Assembly (NCBI GenBank): GCA_024867545.1
Contig: JANFNE010000021.1
Span: 434,001-498,000 of the forward strand
Length of the DNA: 64,000 bases
Source: Phytopythium helicoides
Taxonomy: Eukaryota > Oomycota > Peronosporomycetes > Pythiales > Pythiaceae
Reading direction: 5' to 3'
A program made the position numbers and the translations under genes. Below the pieces are notes generated by a model that did no database searches, was not told the DNA's origin, and saw nothing but the letters and a program-made list of their open reading frames with translations. Of the stretch, positions 42,899-54,103 are shown piece after piece; position 1 is the stretch's first letter, and the number at the start of each line of letters is the position of its first letter.

Positions 42899-44640
42899 AT
42901 GGCACCTTCGTTGCGCCGGAGGAAAAAGCGCCAGAGCCCAAAGCAGGCGCGTGCGCAGCTCGTGCGAGAGTTGCAGCTGCAGGAGCAAGATGCAAAGCAC
43001 GCTCATGACCAGGAGCTCACGAAGGTGTGCCCTGGTATCGTGGAAATAACAGCGAACTCGATCCTCATGCCGAATGTCTACTTTCCACGACTGAAGCTCA
43101 TGCAACAGATCAACGCCTTACTGCGAAGAGAGCGCAAGGTGCTGCCTGCTTTCGAGCGCGTGAGTAGCTTTGATATTTGCGCGACTCCATACTGCCCTAT
43201 CGTGACATTGTACTTGCTGCCTTTCCTCTCCAGCGATATCGCGGAGAAGACCCACGAAGCGCTTTCTACTACCGAATGCTGCGTCGCGCTGGGCTACCAG
43301 AGGTGCACGCGCGGTTCGCACCGTGGTTTCTCAAATCGCACAAACTGCGGCTCGGTCGCTGGAGCGCCACACTTTTTTCGAGGCTCGAGCGAGCATTCTT
43401 TGCCCAACCCGAGCAAATCTCGACGCTTGAAATGCGTATGCGAGCTCACCAAGAAGAGTATGCAGCCGTCATGGGATTGTCGAAAGATGGACTGGAGCCT
43501 CGAGAGAGGAACCAGCGGATGCTGAGGCGAGCATTCCGAGACTGCTCGTTCCACCCTGCCGACGAAAAGAAACGTGTCGAATTGACGAAGTCACGTGGCA
43601 GTAGCAATTGCGACAACAACAGCGCAACCAACGGAGTTGATAAATTGGAATTGATCCCAGAGATTGCAGTCGACAAGGCGGCACCCCCAGGCTTGGCACC
43701 TCCCGTCAAGGGCACCCTCGAGTCACTTGGGAAGCATATCTTTTTCTCCTACAATGGCAAGTGGAAACGCGGCGAGATGCAAGGCACGATGGGCGTGTAC
43801 GAGTTTGCGGATGGTGGCAAGTACCGCGGGGAATGGGACGCAAGCGCTCCGAACGGAGCTGGAACGGTTGTATATCCAAACGGTGTCACGTATACTGGCG
43901 CCTTTGTGAATGGCAAGTTTCATGGCTTTGGTGTAATGGAGATGTCGGTTCCAAGTTCCAGTCGTGGCTTCCGATACGAAGGCGAGTTCAAGTACGGACA
44001 GCGCAATGGCAAGGGCACACTCGTGTTATTATCGACAGGTACCAAGTACGAAGGAGAATTCTACATGAACAAACGCCACGGCAAGGGAACGGAGACTAGT
44101 TCGCTCGGGTACTCGTTCACAGGTGAGTGGCGAGAAAATCGTATCTGTGGCAAGGGTACCCTGCTGTTTCCTGACGGAAAGTCAAGGATCACAAGAAAAG
44201 ACTGGCCCCCGCTCGTACTTGGTGAGGTCATTCGTTTGGTGAAAAAGGAACAAGCTGCGTCAGAGTACAAGGAGGAGCAATGGTATCGATCCCTGTTGCG
44301 TGTTCGAGACGATTTGCGAGCTCTTGATCTGCAGATGGCATTCTGGGATGCTGAAGAAGAGCGCCTCGCGAGAGAAGACGAAGAGCGTCTGGCAAAGCTA
44401 AAGCAGGCTCGAAAAGACAAACGAGAGGCACAAGCAGCAGCGAAGCGCGCGTTCCTTGAGCGCGCTCAGCGTGAAGCGGAGGAAGGAAGTGGCAGCGAAG
44501 GCGATGGTAGCAGTGGGGAAGACGACGACGATGAAGATGGTGACGAAGATGATGACGATGAGGGGAACGAAGACGAAGGAGGCGGCGATGCCGAGGAAAA
44601 AGACGGCGAGGGAGAACAGGATGACGATGATAAGAGTTGA
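42899..44640 (+). CDS. MORN-repeat protein with acidic tail
   Basis: Two exons, 42899-43159 and 43234-44640, encode 555 residues. The basic N-terminus (MAPSLRRRKKRQSPKQARAQ) is followed by a helical region. From about 43745 there are roughly five MORN repeats: YNGKWKRGEMQGTMGVYEFA, YRGEWDASAPNGAGTVVYPNG, YTGAFVNGKFHGFGVM, YEGEFKYGQRNGKGTL, YEGEFYMNKRHGKGTE and FTGEWRENRICGKGTLLFPDG. A charged coiled coil and an Asp/Glu-rich tail end the protein. MORN repeats bind membranes or assemble in flagellar and cytoskeletal complexes; the partner here is unknown. It is convergent with COQ9 (about 100 bp apart). Confidence 0.82.
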
Positions 44641-44741
44641 ACAGATTGGTTGCCTGACTGCTATCACTGGTTTCGTTAAGTTGTTGAATTGTTCGCACTC
44701 AGCATGAACTGCTTCCCTGATTGGTAAGACTAGACTTCAGC

Positions 44742-45964
44742 TTAGGCGCTGGGCTTGTCGTGTGCGCCGCCGAGCTTCTCAAGCTCTTCGTCGATCTCGT
44801 GAAGGTCCTTGAGCTCAAACTCGCTCACAGCACCAGGGCGTTGTCCGGTGACACCGCTGAGCGGGTTCGGCGGGAAGCCCGAGGCGAGGGTGGATGCGAC
44901 TGACGGCGGCACAATGTTGCCGACGGCAGAAATCGGGTTCGGCACGTTCGCAAGCGGAGAGTTGGCGACAATCTGTGCGCCGAGAGGACCAGCAAGCGAC
45001 GTGACCGCCGAGAAGATCGACTGGAGACCAATCGTAGCCATGCCCGCGACATCATTCAGCTGGAGGTCCCGATTCAGCAATGTCAGCAACCTTGTCAACA
45101 GCTTTTACCCCGCGCATTCAGAGAACGTACGTTGCGAGGAAGCTCGCCAAGCGCGATAGTCTCATCGACGCGGCGGTCGAGAAACGCCCACGTGTCCTCG
45201 AAACCGGCCGAGTGGTCGGACAGCATGTACAGCTCCGTGCTGGCGTACACGGCGGTGAGCACGGCGCGCTTGGTGTACCACGACGCATCGCTGGACTGGT
45301 CGCCGGCAAAGTACCAAATGTCGTCGGCCATGGTGGCGAGCTTCTTCATGGTCGTGGGGGCGTTCTGCGGCAGCGCTCCGAGCGCCATGGCCTGCGGCCA
45401 CGTGGCGATCACTGGCTCGAGCAGCTCCAGTCGCGCGCGGACGCCGAACTTGATGCGGTCCGTGACCGCCATGTCCTGCAGCTGCTCGGTGTTTTCGGCG
45501 AGCTTGACTCGCAGCTTCTGGTTGCAGTCGTCCATGAAGAAGTCGACGAGCTCGACGGCGCCGCGCTCGAACATGCCGTGCGCGACGGACGGGAAGCCGA
45601 GGTCGCTCGCCCCGGCAGCCAGCGCCTCGATGGTCCACCTGGATCCGCACCAACGCGTCAGTCCAATTCGCCTCCGCAGCTGCGACGCACCCACTCACCC
45701 CTGCTCGGTCACGTGGCGCAGCGCGTGCTGCAGGATCTGCGTCTCCGGGTCGGCCGGCGCCTCCACGCGCGGCTGGCGCTCGCCGTCGGCGCCTGGCGCG
45801 CGCTCGAATGTCTGCGAGGACAGCGCGCGACTGGCGAAAGCGGGCGAGCGGCGCGCGGCGGCCACGGGCGCAGCGGGCGGAGACAGCAGCGCCGCGAGCG
45901 ACAGGCGCTGAGCGGCACGCGAGGCGGCGAGCGTGCGGCGGCAGGAGCGGAGCGCGGCGGCCAT
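44742..45964 (-). CDS. COQ9: Ubiquinone biosynthesis protein COQ9
   Basis: Three exons (minus): 45699-45964, 45131-45638 and 44742-45059 (363 residues, phases agree). The N-terminus MAAALRSCRRTLAASRAAQR is an Arg/Ala-rich mitochondrial presequence. The family core is well kept: ILQHALRHVTEQGWTIEALA, GFPSVAHGMFERGAVELVDF, IATWPQAMALGALPQN, DIWYFAGDQSSDASWYTKRA, AVYASTELYMLSDHSAGFED and WAFLDRRVDE. COQ9 is a TetR-fold lipid-binding protein that presents CoQ intermediates to COQ7 on the matrix side of the inner membrane. The C-terminal 100 residues are Pro/Ala-rich and not part of the usual domain, so they may be lineage-specific. Confidence 0.92.
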
Positions 45965-47153
45965 GGTGACGGCGAGCTTCGATGGGTGGGGCGGAAGGTG
46001 AGGCGGCGAGGGGGCCTGCGAAAACGCATAGGCGGCCGTGGAGGCATGCAGAGGTTTTGGTTGCTACTGTAGAGGGAGTTGCATGCGGCTTCAACGCGAG
46101 CGGGTTGACGCGTGTGGCATGGCGCTGGTGTTGACAATTGAGCGGCCGTGACGGCGTGAAAGTTCGTGCGGCGGCGGTGGCCCGTTCGGTTTCGCCGCTG
46201 TCGGCGGTGTTGAGTGTCGAAACGCTGCGGAGGTTTCCGACGCGTGCAGGACGCACATCGGGCGGAGCCGACGGCCGACTGCAACCACGCTGCAAGTGCA
46301 TGCGCGGATTACGGATTGTTGTGGTCACCGCGGGCATCGCCGCGGAGACGGCAGCAGCAGCAGCTTGGACCCATTTTCCTGCGATGAACCCATACTCACT
46401 CACACAGCTGAGTTGACTTGCAATTCACCGGGAGAGTGCGTGTCGCGTCTGCGCGTTCGGGGAACGTCCGTGGACGATGCGCGCACGAGGCGCGACTTCA
46501 ACATGGTGACAGCCGCCATGTCTCTTTGAAGACGCGAAAGACAAGTACAGCAAGGGTAGAAGGCATGCTGTGTTGCGCACGGAAGGACGCGGCCTTCCCT
46601 GGACGGCTCGATGGTTGCTTCCATGGAGAGGCGAGGAGGGTCATATGGCAGCGTTTGAAAATCTCCGCCACGGATCCCGAGCTCGGTTTGCAAAAAAGCC
46701 CTGCGTTTAAACGCACGAGCTCGCGCAGGAAGGCGCCGGCAATGGCTGAGATCATGAATTGTTTCGTCACCGATCTTTGGCTTCCAATGGGTGGATCGCA
46801 TCCCCATCGCAGTAGCACACGTGGTGGACGTCATCGCCGCTTCAACGCCTGCCCATTTGTGAAGCGGGCGCATACGACACGTGGATTCGTCGACAGACCC
46901 CGTTTTGGCCGCTCGAAACCTTGTCGTGTCCTACACTGACGTGCTGGCTCCAGTGAAGCACGCTGGATTTGCCTGTAGCACGTACAGCTGTCTCGTCAAT
47001 CATCAAGTCATCATCAAACGCAAGCTCGGCATGAGTGTCATGAGCGGGATTTTCACAATCGCAACCGCGGACAGTCCAACGTCCAAATTAGGCGCTGTGC
47101 TGGTCGTGCAAACCTAGCGAAACGGACTCGCCACTCGGCGTTTCTGACGCCAG

Positions 47154-47221
47154 CCTATCACGGTTGACGTTGAAGTTGCAGTCAACCGATAGTACGTATA
47201 TTCCAAAAAAAAAAAAAAAAA
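47154..47221. other. Hairpin followed by A17 tract
   Basis: CGGTTGAC (47161-47168) and GTCAACCG (47181-47188) are perfect 8-bp arms around a 12-nt loop. CTATC and GATAG extend the stem across a 2-nt bulge. Sixteen bases later a run of 17 A begins (47205-47221). This could be the 3' end of a retroposed transcript or simple low-complexity sequence. Confidence 0.5.
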
Positions 47222-47783
47222 CGGAATTTTGGCACTGCCGAAACAGCAATGTGGACGTTTTTTTCAAAGCCTGCTGCTGCAACTTGTTGTGGTGGCCGCC
47301 GACCAGATCTCCCTGCACCGGCGACGCCCTGTTTGACAAGCGGCGCAAAAAATCAGCGAGAGCGTTCTGAAGCACCGGGCGCGTTGCTGGAGCCGTGCCC
47401 CACCCACTCGGAGCCACAAATTTTGCGGCGCGCTCCACCCGCGCGCGGGGCCAGCAAATGGGTCAGCGGTGGCCAGCAAAGTGGCTCGAACTTCCCTCGG
47501 AGCTCGTGCGACGCGGCTTTTCGCATAGAGTGGCGAGCTGCGGGCAGGCAGGATGGTGTCGATGGGGGAAAAAATCACGTTGGATCGGCCAAAAAGTGCG
47601 CGCCATTGGCTGGCCCCACATCGTCTTCATACAGCGCCGAACTATTAGCTCACGCTTTTTTGATGCCGTTTTACGCCGCCGCAAAAGCACTGTAAAGTAC
47701 GGTACAAGCCCGCCGGTGCCGGCGGCCGGATCCTTGGTGTCCATGGAGCGCGTCCGCCAGCTGTCGGCTCCGACGCGTACGCG

Positions 47784-47802
47784 GATTGGCTGAAAAAGCG
47801 CC
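47784..47802 (+). promoter_or_regulatory. CCAAT-like element GATTGGCTGAAAAAGCGCC
   Basis: This is nearly the same 18-19 bp as upstream of the EAF gene at 846 (GATTGGCTGAAAAGCGCC), with one extra A. It lies about 700 bp before the PP2C start, so either the PP2C transcript has a long 5' UTR or another transcription unit begins here. Confidence 0.4.
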
Positions 47803-48506
47803 CGCTGACGCCTCGCGAGTGCGTAATGCCAGCCGGACGCCGCGGGAGACTCGGCGTTTGTATGGTGCGGCGCTGCCCAGTTCGCGCGCCGGGGTTCGGT
47901 TGTTTGTACCGTACCTTTTGAATATGTCGCCAGGTTCAGACCGAGAGGTTTCCGCTCCCCTGTCGCTCCTCCACCCACCGGCGCTGGGACAGCAGCACTT
48001 CGAGCGGACGAGCGGCTGTACCGTAGGCGGCGGCGCCGAAAGGGTTGGCTCGCTCGCTCGGTTGGCGTGCCATTCGGCAACTTGACCCCTAGCGCCGCGA
48101 GTATTTTCGGGCGCCAGCTCTGGCGGCTGCTCGGTCCTGAGCGCGACTGCTATTCCCAGACGCGCCGTCGTCCGAGGTGGGTGTCGTCATGGCAAAGGCG
48201 ATGGTGTCGGTGGCGGTGGTGGTGCGGTAGCCCCGCGGCGTTGAACCCACCATCAGTGCGACGACGCCAAACGCCCCCGCTTGCTGATTGACCCAGAGCT
48301 AACCGCGATCGGTGGCGTGTGTGGTGCGCCCGCAGGATCCTAAAGTTCCGCGGATATCCGATTCGATATTTCCGCAGGCGGCCCAAGCAGCTTCCTCCCA
48401 GCCTTCCTGCCTCCTCCCGCGCCTTTCTCGGGGCATTTCCGGTTTTACACGCGTCCGACCCCGTCGCCGCGTGACGCCCCACCGAGCTCGGCGACCTCGC
48501 CCGTCC

Positions 48507-49883
48507 ATGGGCTGCGGACAGTCCAAGCAGGCGCTCGACGCGCTGCGGCCGAGCCAGATCGCGGACAGCGGCGCGGCGCCGCAGCGCCTCAGCCTCAACC
48601 AGATCCTCATGCAGGCCTCCAGCAAGCTCGAGGCCGACGCCAATCCCAGCGCGACCGTCAGCACCCACCGAGACGTCTTCAGCATCTTCAACGAGCGCGG
48701 CATGATGCTTGAGGTGCAGCAGCAGGAGACGCAGGAGGTCGACCTGCGCCCGCGCGGCGCGCGCACCTCGGCCGCCATCGACGCCGCATCGCCCAGCTGC
48801 TCGCCGCTCAGCCCCACCGGCAGCGTCTTCTCCACGGCCACGACCGCAAGCGAGACCGAGCGCACGCTCGTGCTCAACCGCCGCAACGACCAGTTCATCG
48901 CCCAGCTGCGCCTCAGCTACGGCGCGTACTCGGACAAGGGCGTGCGCAAGCTAAACGAGGACCGAGAGGTGTGCGCCACCGAGACGGTGCACGACGAGGT
49001 CGTCGCCTACTTTGGACTTTATGACGGCCACGGCGGCCCGAACGTCGCCGACTACCTGGCCGAGAACCTCCATGCCACCGTGTTCGACCGCATGCAGAAC
49101 GCACCCAACACGGGCAACGCGGTTTCCAAGAGCGTCAAGGAAGCCTTTGCTGCTACCGACGAGGACATCTACGCGCGCGAGATCCCCAGCGGCTCGACGG
49201 CTGTCTCTCTTATCGTGCGAGGAACCTGCGCCGTCATTGCATCGGTCGGGGATTCGCAAGCTGTGCTTTCTACGAGTGGAAAGGCGACCGATATGTGTGT
49301 CGCCCACACGCCGGAGCTCAACAGCGAGCGAGAACGTATCCTCGCAGCGAAGGGCAACATCTCCAAGGGCCGTATTTACGGCATGCTCGGTGTGTCTCGT
49401 GCCTTTGGCGACAACGATTTCAAGACTGCGCGCGGCGAGTTCAGCAGCCGCTTCAATGGCGACCTCGTCATTGCGACACCAGACATTGTCGAGCACTCTA
49501 TCACCCCGAAAGACGAGTTCCTCGTCCTCGGCTGCGACGGCCTCTTCGAGGTCATGGAGCCGCAACAAGTGGTTGACTACGTGCGCACCAAGCTCGCTCT
49601 TCACGGCGACGTCCAGCATGCGTGCGAAGAGCTCGTGTCCCATGCGATCAACATGGGCTCGACGGACAACGTGAGCGCCATCGTGGTGTGCTTCAACCAG
49701 GACCCGGCACCCCAATCTCTGTTGGAGGCTGTGTCGGCATCCCTACCTCCGCTCAGCGGTGTCACCGTTGACCTCGACGCGCGTGTGGCACCCACCTCCC
49801 CTGACCTCAACTATGAATCGGGCGCTGCCCCGACGACGCATCTGAGCCCTCCGTCTCCCGTGCGACCAGAAGGGGCCAGATGA
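48507..49883 (+). CDS. PP2C-family Ser/Thr phosphatase with myristoylation-type N-terminus
   Basis: A single exon encodes 458 residues. The chosen start gives MGCGQSKQ, a textbook N-myristoylation (Gly2) plus palmitoylation (Cys3) context, so membrane anchoring is likely; the frame extends upstream only without conserved sequence. The PP2C core starts around residue 140: FGLYDGHGGPNVADYLA (metal-binding DGHGG), GSTAVSLIV, IASVGDSQAVL, GMLGVSRAFGDNDFK, FLVLGCDGLFEVM and GSTDNVSAIVV. These supply the two-metal (Mn/Mg) catalytic site that removes phosphate from Ser/Thr. About 140 residues of Ser/Ala-rich leader and a Pro-rich tail flank the core. The substrate is unknown. Confidence 0.93.
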   Translation: MGCGQSKQALDALRPSQIADSGAAPQRLSLNQILMQASSKLEADANPSATVSTHRDVFSIFNERGMMLEVQQQETQEVDLRPRGARTSAAIDAASPSCSPLSPTGSVFSTATTASETERTLVLNRRNDQFIAQLRLSYGAYSDKGVRKLNEDREVCATETVHDEVVAYFGLYDGHGGPNVADYLAENLHATVFDRMQNAPNTGNAVSKSVKEAFAATDEDIYAREIPSGSTAVSLIVRGTCAVIASVGDSQAVLSTSGKATDMCVAHTPELNSERERILAAKGNISKGRIYGMLGVSRAFGDNDFKTARGEFSSRFNGDLVIATPDIVEHSITPKDEFLVLGCDGLFEVMEPQQVVDYVRTKLALHGDVQHACEELVSHAINMGSTDNVSAIVVCFNQDPAPQSLLEAVSASLPPLSGVTVDLDARVAPTSPDLNYESGAAPTTHLSPPSPVRPEGAR

Positions 49884-50768
49884 AGTGACTAGCTTGACAA
49901 GGCTGTCACCCGCATCACGAGCCCCTCCCCAAGACCCCCATTTTGTCGAGCCATTTCGGCGAGCCGGAGAGATGACCACGCCGCGACTGCTGCAGCACAT
50001 GTACATTAGAAACAGCCGTCGCGCGTGGCTCTTGGTCCGCTCCAACGTCATGGCGAGGCCCCATCCACCTCCTCTTCCCTTGATCCCCCCCAGTGTACAG
50101 CAAGAGCTCAACGTAACTATTCTATTGACGACGACACCACCACCCCGCTGCCGTCTCGACCCTCCCCAGCGCCACCAGCCTCGGCGGCGGAGAAATATGT
50201 CGTTCCTACTCTATTTGTATCTCCCCATTAGACCCAGCGAGCAAATATGATCAGCTTCGATTATTTACCAGCGAGCAAGGCGATGCATGCGGCCCGATTC
50301 GGCGCATTGCCCGCCTCCTGCAAGCAGCTATAGCAACTAGTTTCTAGACCCCCCTCTCCTGGCTTCCTGCATGTTCCTGCATGTGCATGATAATTATTGT
50401 TCCCTATTTACTCAACGCTGGCGCCACTTCGTCAGACGGACGTTCCTGAGCTTTTTATCACGGCGAAAGGCCCATTGGCGATGACTCGGTCGACGGACGC
50501 AAGGCTCATCCCGGCCGACTCTGCGACAGCCAGTCGCCGGTTGTACAGCGAGGTTCAAGTTGCAGATCATACCCGGCTTGGTGATGGGGGGACACGTACG
50601 ACGTGATGGCTGCATGCGCAACACTAGCGCTGATTTGCATGGCGCATCTCGGAGATCAAGTGGCAGCCAGCACCATCGAACAGAGCCGTGTGAGTGTTTG
50701 CAAGTGATCTCTGATCATCTTTACCGCCTGCAGCTCTATCGTGGTTCCCGCTGCATGCAACACTTTCT
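49884..50768. other. Intergenic between convergent genes
   Basis: These 885 bp separate the PP2C stop from the PUS3 stop. No coding signal is recognised. The region is CT/AC-rich near 50060-50190 and AT-rich near 50270-50400, suitable for the two 3' UTRs. Confidence 0.4.
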
Positions 50769-52513
50769 CTACTTGACATCGGCAGACGCAACGCCGGTGG
50801 CTTCCTCTCGGCGGCGCTTGCGGTCGGCCATCTTCTGCTTGCGCTCGTTCACCGAGTCGCCCGTGTTGCGCGTCAGCAGCGGCAGGATCTTGCGCTTGCT
50901 CGCCAGCGGCAGCAGAGGCATCACCTCCTTCCACGCCAGACTCTCGCGGTCCAGCATGCCGCGTTCCCGCATCAGTTGCTCTAGCTTGGGCGAGTAGTGG
51001 TCTAACTCGCGCACGACATCCTTCGTTGCAACGCTCAGATTCTCGATCACATCGAGGTGGCTTCGCGCAATGGCCGCCCGCACTGAGTGCCGTTCCCATG
51101 CTTCCTTGAGCTGTCCTTGGACTTGCAGCAACGCTAGAGGAGAGTAGCTACAGTATCCTCATCGGCACGTTAGACACCGTTTGCAGAAGCTCGCGATGAG
51201 TTCTCGGACGTACTCAAAGATGACGTTCTCAAATTTGCAGTCGTGCAACACCAGTGGGAGATCCGAAGCCATGTCGTACTGTGGCTTGCGCGGTATCTGA
51301 TCGATGTCAAGCAGTCGCGCGACCACATCCGGCTCCTCTTTGCCTTCGCCGACCATGAACAGCACATGCACCATGCACCGCACTTGGTGCCACAAGAACG
51401 CATGGCCGTGAATCTGTTGACAAGCAAGCATTAGTTCCTCCAGCTGCGCAGCCAGCACAAGACAGACGGTAGAGAGCACCTCAAAACGGTACATCTGATG
51501 AGCCGGGTCGCGAGCCTCGCTGCCTTCGCACTGGACAATCTCGAACGACTTGATCTCTCGCTCGAACGTATGGCAGTTGGGGTCAATCCGACAAAAGTTG
51601 CGGTAGTCATGCGGCCCCACTAGCAGCTGAGCAGCCTCGCGCATCTTGCCAATGTCGAGGTCGTTCTTGACGAAGAAGTACCGGTACACACGACCGCGGC
51701 AGTCGAAGCGCGCGCAAAACTCAGGCGAGCTCTTCACGACTGAGTAGACTCGAATCTCGGGCGGCAACGACCGATTGATATGAGTCGGGTAGTCGATCTC
51801 CGTGATTGTCTTGATCTGTCCACTTGGAAGTTCGACGCGAAACTTTTCGCCTGCGCGCACCTCGTCAATAGATTCGACGTCCAAGAGCTTGGCATTCGCT
51901 GGGAGATTTGAGCGCACGCGCACGCCGATGACCTGCCCAAAGGCGCTGACCCCGCGATCGGTGCGTCCACAGCGCGAGTAACCGCAGCTGTCGATGTCCG
52001 CAATGAGCTTGGTGCGGATGAGCGCGTCGAACATGAAGCGCTCGACCGTTTCATCCATGTGATCCTGCCGTGCAAAGCCCGCATACTTCTCGCCGTCGTA
52101 GAGGAACTTGATTGCCACGGTGCGCGACGCGTAGTTGTCCATGCGGAACTCTCGCGGCTGGTTTTTCTTGGGTGGCTGCCACTTCTTCTTCTTCTTCTTG
52201 CCATCCTCTGGGACAGCGGTCTCTTCCTGCTGTTCCAGCTTGGCCCTGTAACCCTCGGGGTCGCGCATGACCTTCGCAATGGCATTGTTGACCACCTCTG
52301 CCATCGCCATCCACCAGACTGTTAGCTTCGCATAAACTCCTTGCGCAATTGGCAAAAAGCACACGCACTCGGGCCAACGGTGCTGCGAATCTCGTGCAGA
52401 ATGGAGAGCAAATGCGCCGCGTCAACGCCCGAAGCCTCGAGCGCCTGCAGGTCCGCGGCGTGCGCTTGCTTAGCGTCCGGTGCGTCCGCCATCGTCTTGG
52501 GCCGCTTTGACAT
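50769..52513 (-). CDS. PUS3: tRNA pseudouridine38/39 synthase
   Basis: Four exons (minus): 52369-52513, 51480-52297, 51214-51413 and 50769-51147; the total is 513 residues and all phases agree. Family blocks are: VAIKFLYDGEKYAGFARQ, ETVERFMFDALIRT, the catalytic GYSRCGRTDRGVSAFGQV (Asp nucleophile), RFDCRGRVYRYFFVK, HDYRNFCRIDPN, GHAFLWHQVRCMVHVLFMVG, KPQYDMASDLPLVLHDCKFE, and the C-terminal LPLLTRNTGDSVNERK, matching the PUS3 tail. PUS3 modifies U38/U39 in the tRNA anticodon arm. The last exon could be mistaken for a separate gene, but the splice 51148-51213 (66 nt) joins it naturally. The 66-nt intron at 51414-51479 is read through in the raw frame without a stop. Confidence 0.92.
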
Positions 52514-52635
52514 GAGCTCGAGGCGACTTGGGCACTGGTTGGCTTGACGAGACCTCCGATCGTGCATACAAACCCTCTTTCTATCTATTCAGTGCCACGG
52601 CAGTCTTCTCGACATGGCTACATGGCAGGCGATGG

Positions 52636-54073
52636 CTACATGGCAAGTGAGCTTGACCTGGTTGCGTTCGCGCTCGTCAAGGCGAGGCTCTTGTCGACGT
52701 AGACGTTCGGGTGATGAACGATCGGATCGCTGCCTGCTGAAGATGAACTATCACCTTGCTCGTATGCTATCCTGTGGGTGGCGTTGAAGAATGCTTGACA
52801 CGCAGATTGGCACTGTCCGCCGGCTGCCCGAGCCGCGATGGTGGCGGCAACACTTGCGTCCAATCCCCAGCGACCGACCATCTCATTGCGAAGGGTAGAG
52901 CTATCCCAGTGCTTGAATGGACAGCCATGGTACTGGCCGTGACGTGGAGCCGAGCCATGAACGATTTGAGTGCAGTCGAGCGGCGAGTAGTCCTTGCGTG
53001 CTCCTTCGAGACCGTAGCTGTGGCGGATGTGATACGCATACTCCTTGTCAAACTTGGCAGGCGGGATCACCTTGACAAACTCCGAGCGGAAAAAGAGTAT
53101 GGACTCTTGCACTGTCAATCCGAGACCCTTGAGAAACATGCGGTACTGCACCCGTCCATCGTACTTGAGGTGGTGATTCTCACGCAGCTTCCGGTGCAGG
53201 TGGCTCATGCATAGCGGGAAGTGCTGGCGCGCCAAAGAGTCGATATCGCTGAGTGAGATGCGAGCACGTGCTCTTGAAGTGTTGGACCCGTTGCCAACTC
53301 CTTGACGCGAAACTTCGTGTTGCCAAAAAGCGACGATCCGAGCGAGAATGGGGCCAAGACGCTCGCTTTCTTCGGTGCTCATTGTTAGCAGCGAGTGCTC
53401 GAGCACGCGCATTTGCCGGTGCAGCACTGCTTTGAAGTGGTGAATTGCCACGTGCACCATGTCTCTAGGCTGCACCCTGCACATTCCGCGATGCATCTCG
53501 ACTCTTCGACGCCTCACAAGCCACAATGCGTGCTCGAACGGGACGCGGTAGAACGCGAGTCTCCTCGGCTTCACGGCGCGAAAGCCCGTCAAGATCTCGT
53601 CTACATCATCTGAGCTCTCTGCTTCCTCGCTTTCGTACTCTGCTTCATATCGAGTGCCTAGACGCGCTAGCACCGCGACTGCTTCCCCGTGTCCTTGATC
53701 TGCCAGCCTCAGCGCCAACAGCGAGGCCTCTGCGTCCACGAGCGCCTGCCAGTCCGACCCGCGCGTCCTACGCATCAAGTACCGTCAAACCCCACCCAAA
53801 AGCGCTCGCCATGCACGCTCCAGAGCCGACATACTTACAGAACGCGAGCCGCAGCGCGAAGTGCGAAACCGTGTCGCTCCGCTCGTCGCCGGCCTGGATC
53901 CGCCGGAAGAACGCGCTCCGAGTCGCCAGCTGCGCGGCACTAGCGCTGCCTCGCGCACCTTCGCCCAACGCTCCGAGCGTCGCGAGCAGCTCGCAGCGCT
54001 CCTGCGCCGCCAGCTGCAGCTCGTCGAGCCCCAGCGCGACCGTCGGCGGCGCCAGGTACAGCCGCGGCTCCAT
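52636..54073 (-). CDS. PRIM2: DNA primase large subunit
   Basis: Two exons (minus): 53835-54073 and 52636-53767 (intron 67 nt, donor GTATGT) give 456 residues. The N-terminus LYLAPPTVALGLDELQLAAQ and SDTVSHFALRLAFCK correspond to the PRIM2 N-terminal domain, as does FYRVPFEHALWLVRRRRVEM. The C-terminal Fe-S domain carries the four ligand cysteines in FPLCMSHLHRKLRENHHL, SPLDCTQIV, QYHGCPFKHWD and QSACQAFF, plus GRVQYRMFLKGLGLTVQESI and AYHIRHSYGLEG. PRIM2 partners PRIM1 and polymerase alpha to start RNA primers in the nucleus. The gene is slightly short for the family and is divergent from the oxygenase gene across a 135-bp shared promoter. Confidence 0.94.
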
Positions 54074-54088
54074 GTCGCCTTTGTCCCG

Positions 54089-54103
54089 GATTGGCTGAAA
54101 AGC
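54089..54103 (+). promoter_or_regulatory. CCAAT-like element in the PRIM2/oxygenase divergent promoter
   Basis: GATTGGCTGAAAAGC lies 16 bp from the PRIM2 start codon and 106 bp before the oxygenase ATG, matching the copy at 846-860 exactly over 15 bp. Its position in a 135-bp bidirectional promoter supports a regulatory role for the motif. Confidence 0.5.

Larger units (their letters stand above)
45965..48506. other. 2.5-kb intergenic region, no gene recognised
   Basis: This is the largest gap. The open frames on both strands are GC-driven and lack motifs. Landmarks are a hairpin followed by a run of 17 A at 47154-47221, a GATTGGCTGAAAAAGCGCC element at 47784-47802, and the presumed PP2C promoter at its right end. 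A lineage-specific non-coding RNA or a highly diverged gene cannot be excluded. Confidence 0.4.

Noticed and set aside
45162..46403. A 413-codon minus-strand frame overlapping COQ9
   Set aside because: It is in a different frame from the conserved COQ9 exons, is Arg/Ala-rich and runs into the promoter; GC-driven shadow.
50769..51131. A separate 120-residue gene downstream of PUS3
   Set aside because: No ATG start. Its sequence matches the C-terminal tail of PUS3 and joins in phase through a 66-nt intron, so it is the last PUS3 exon.
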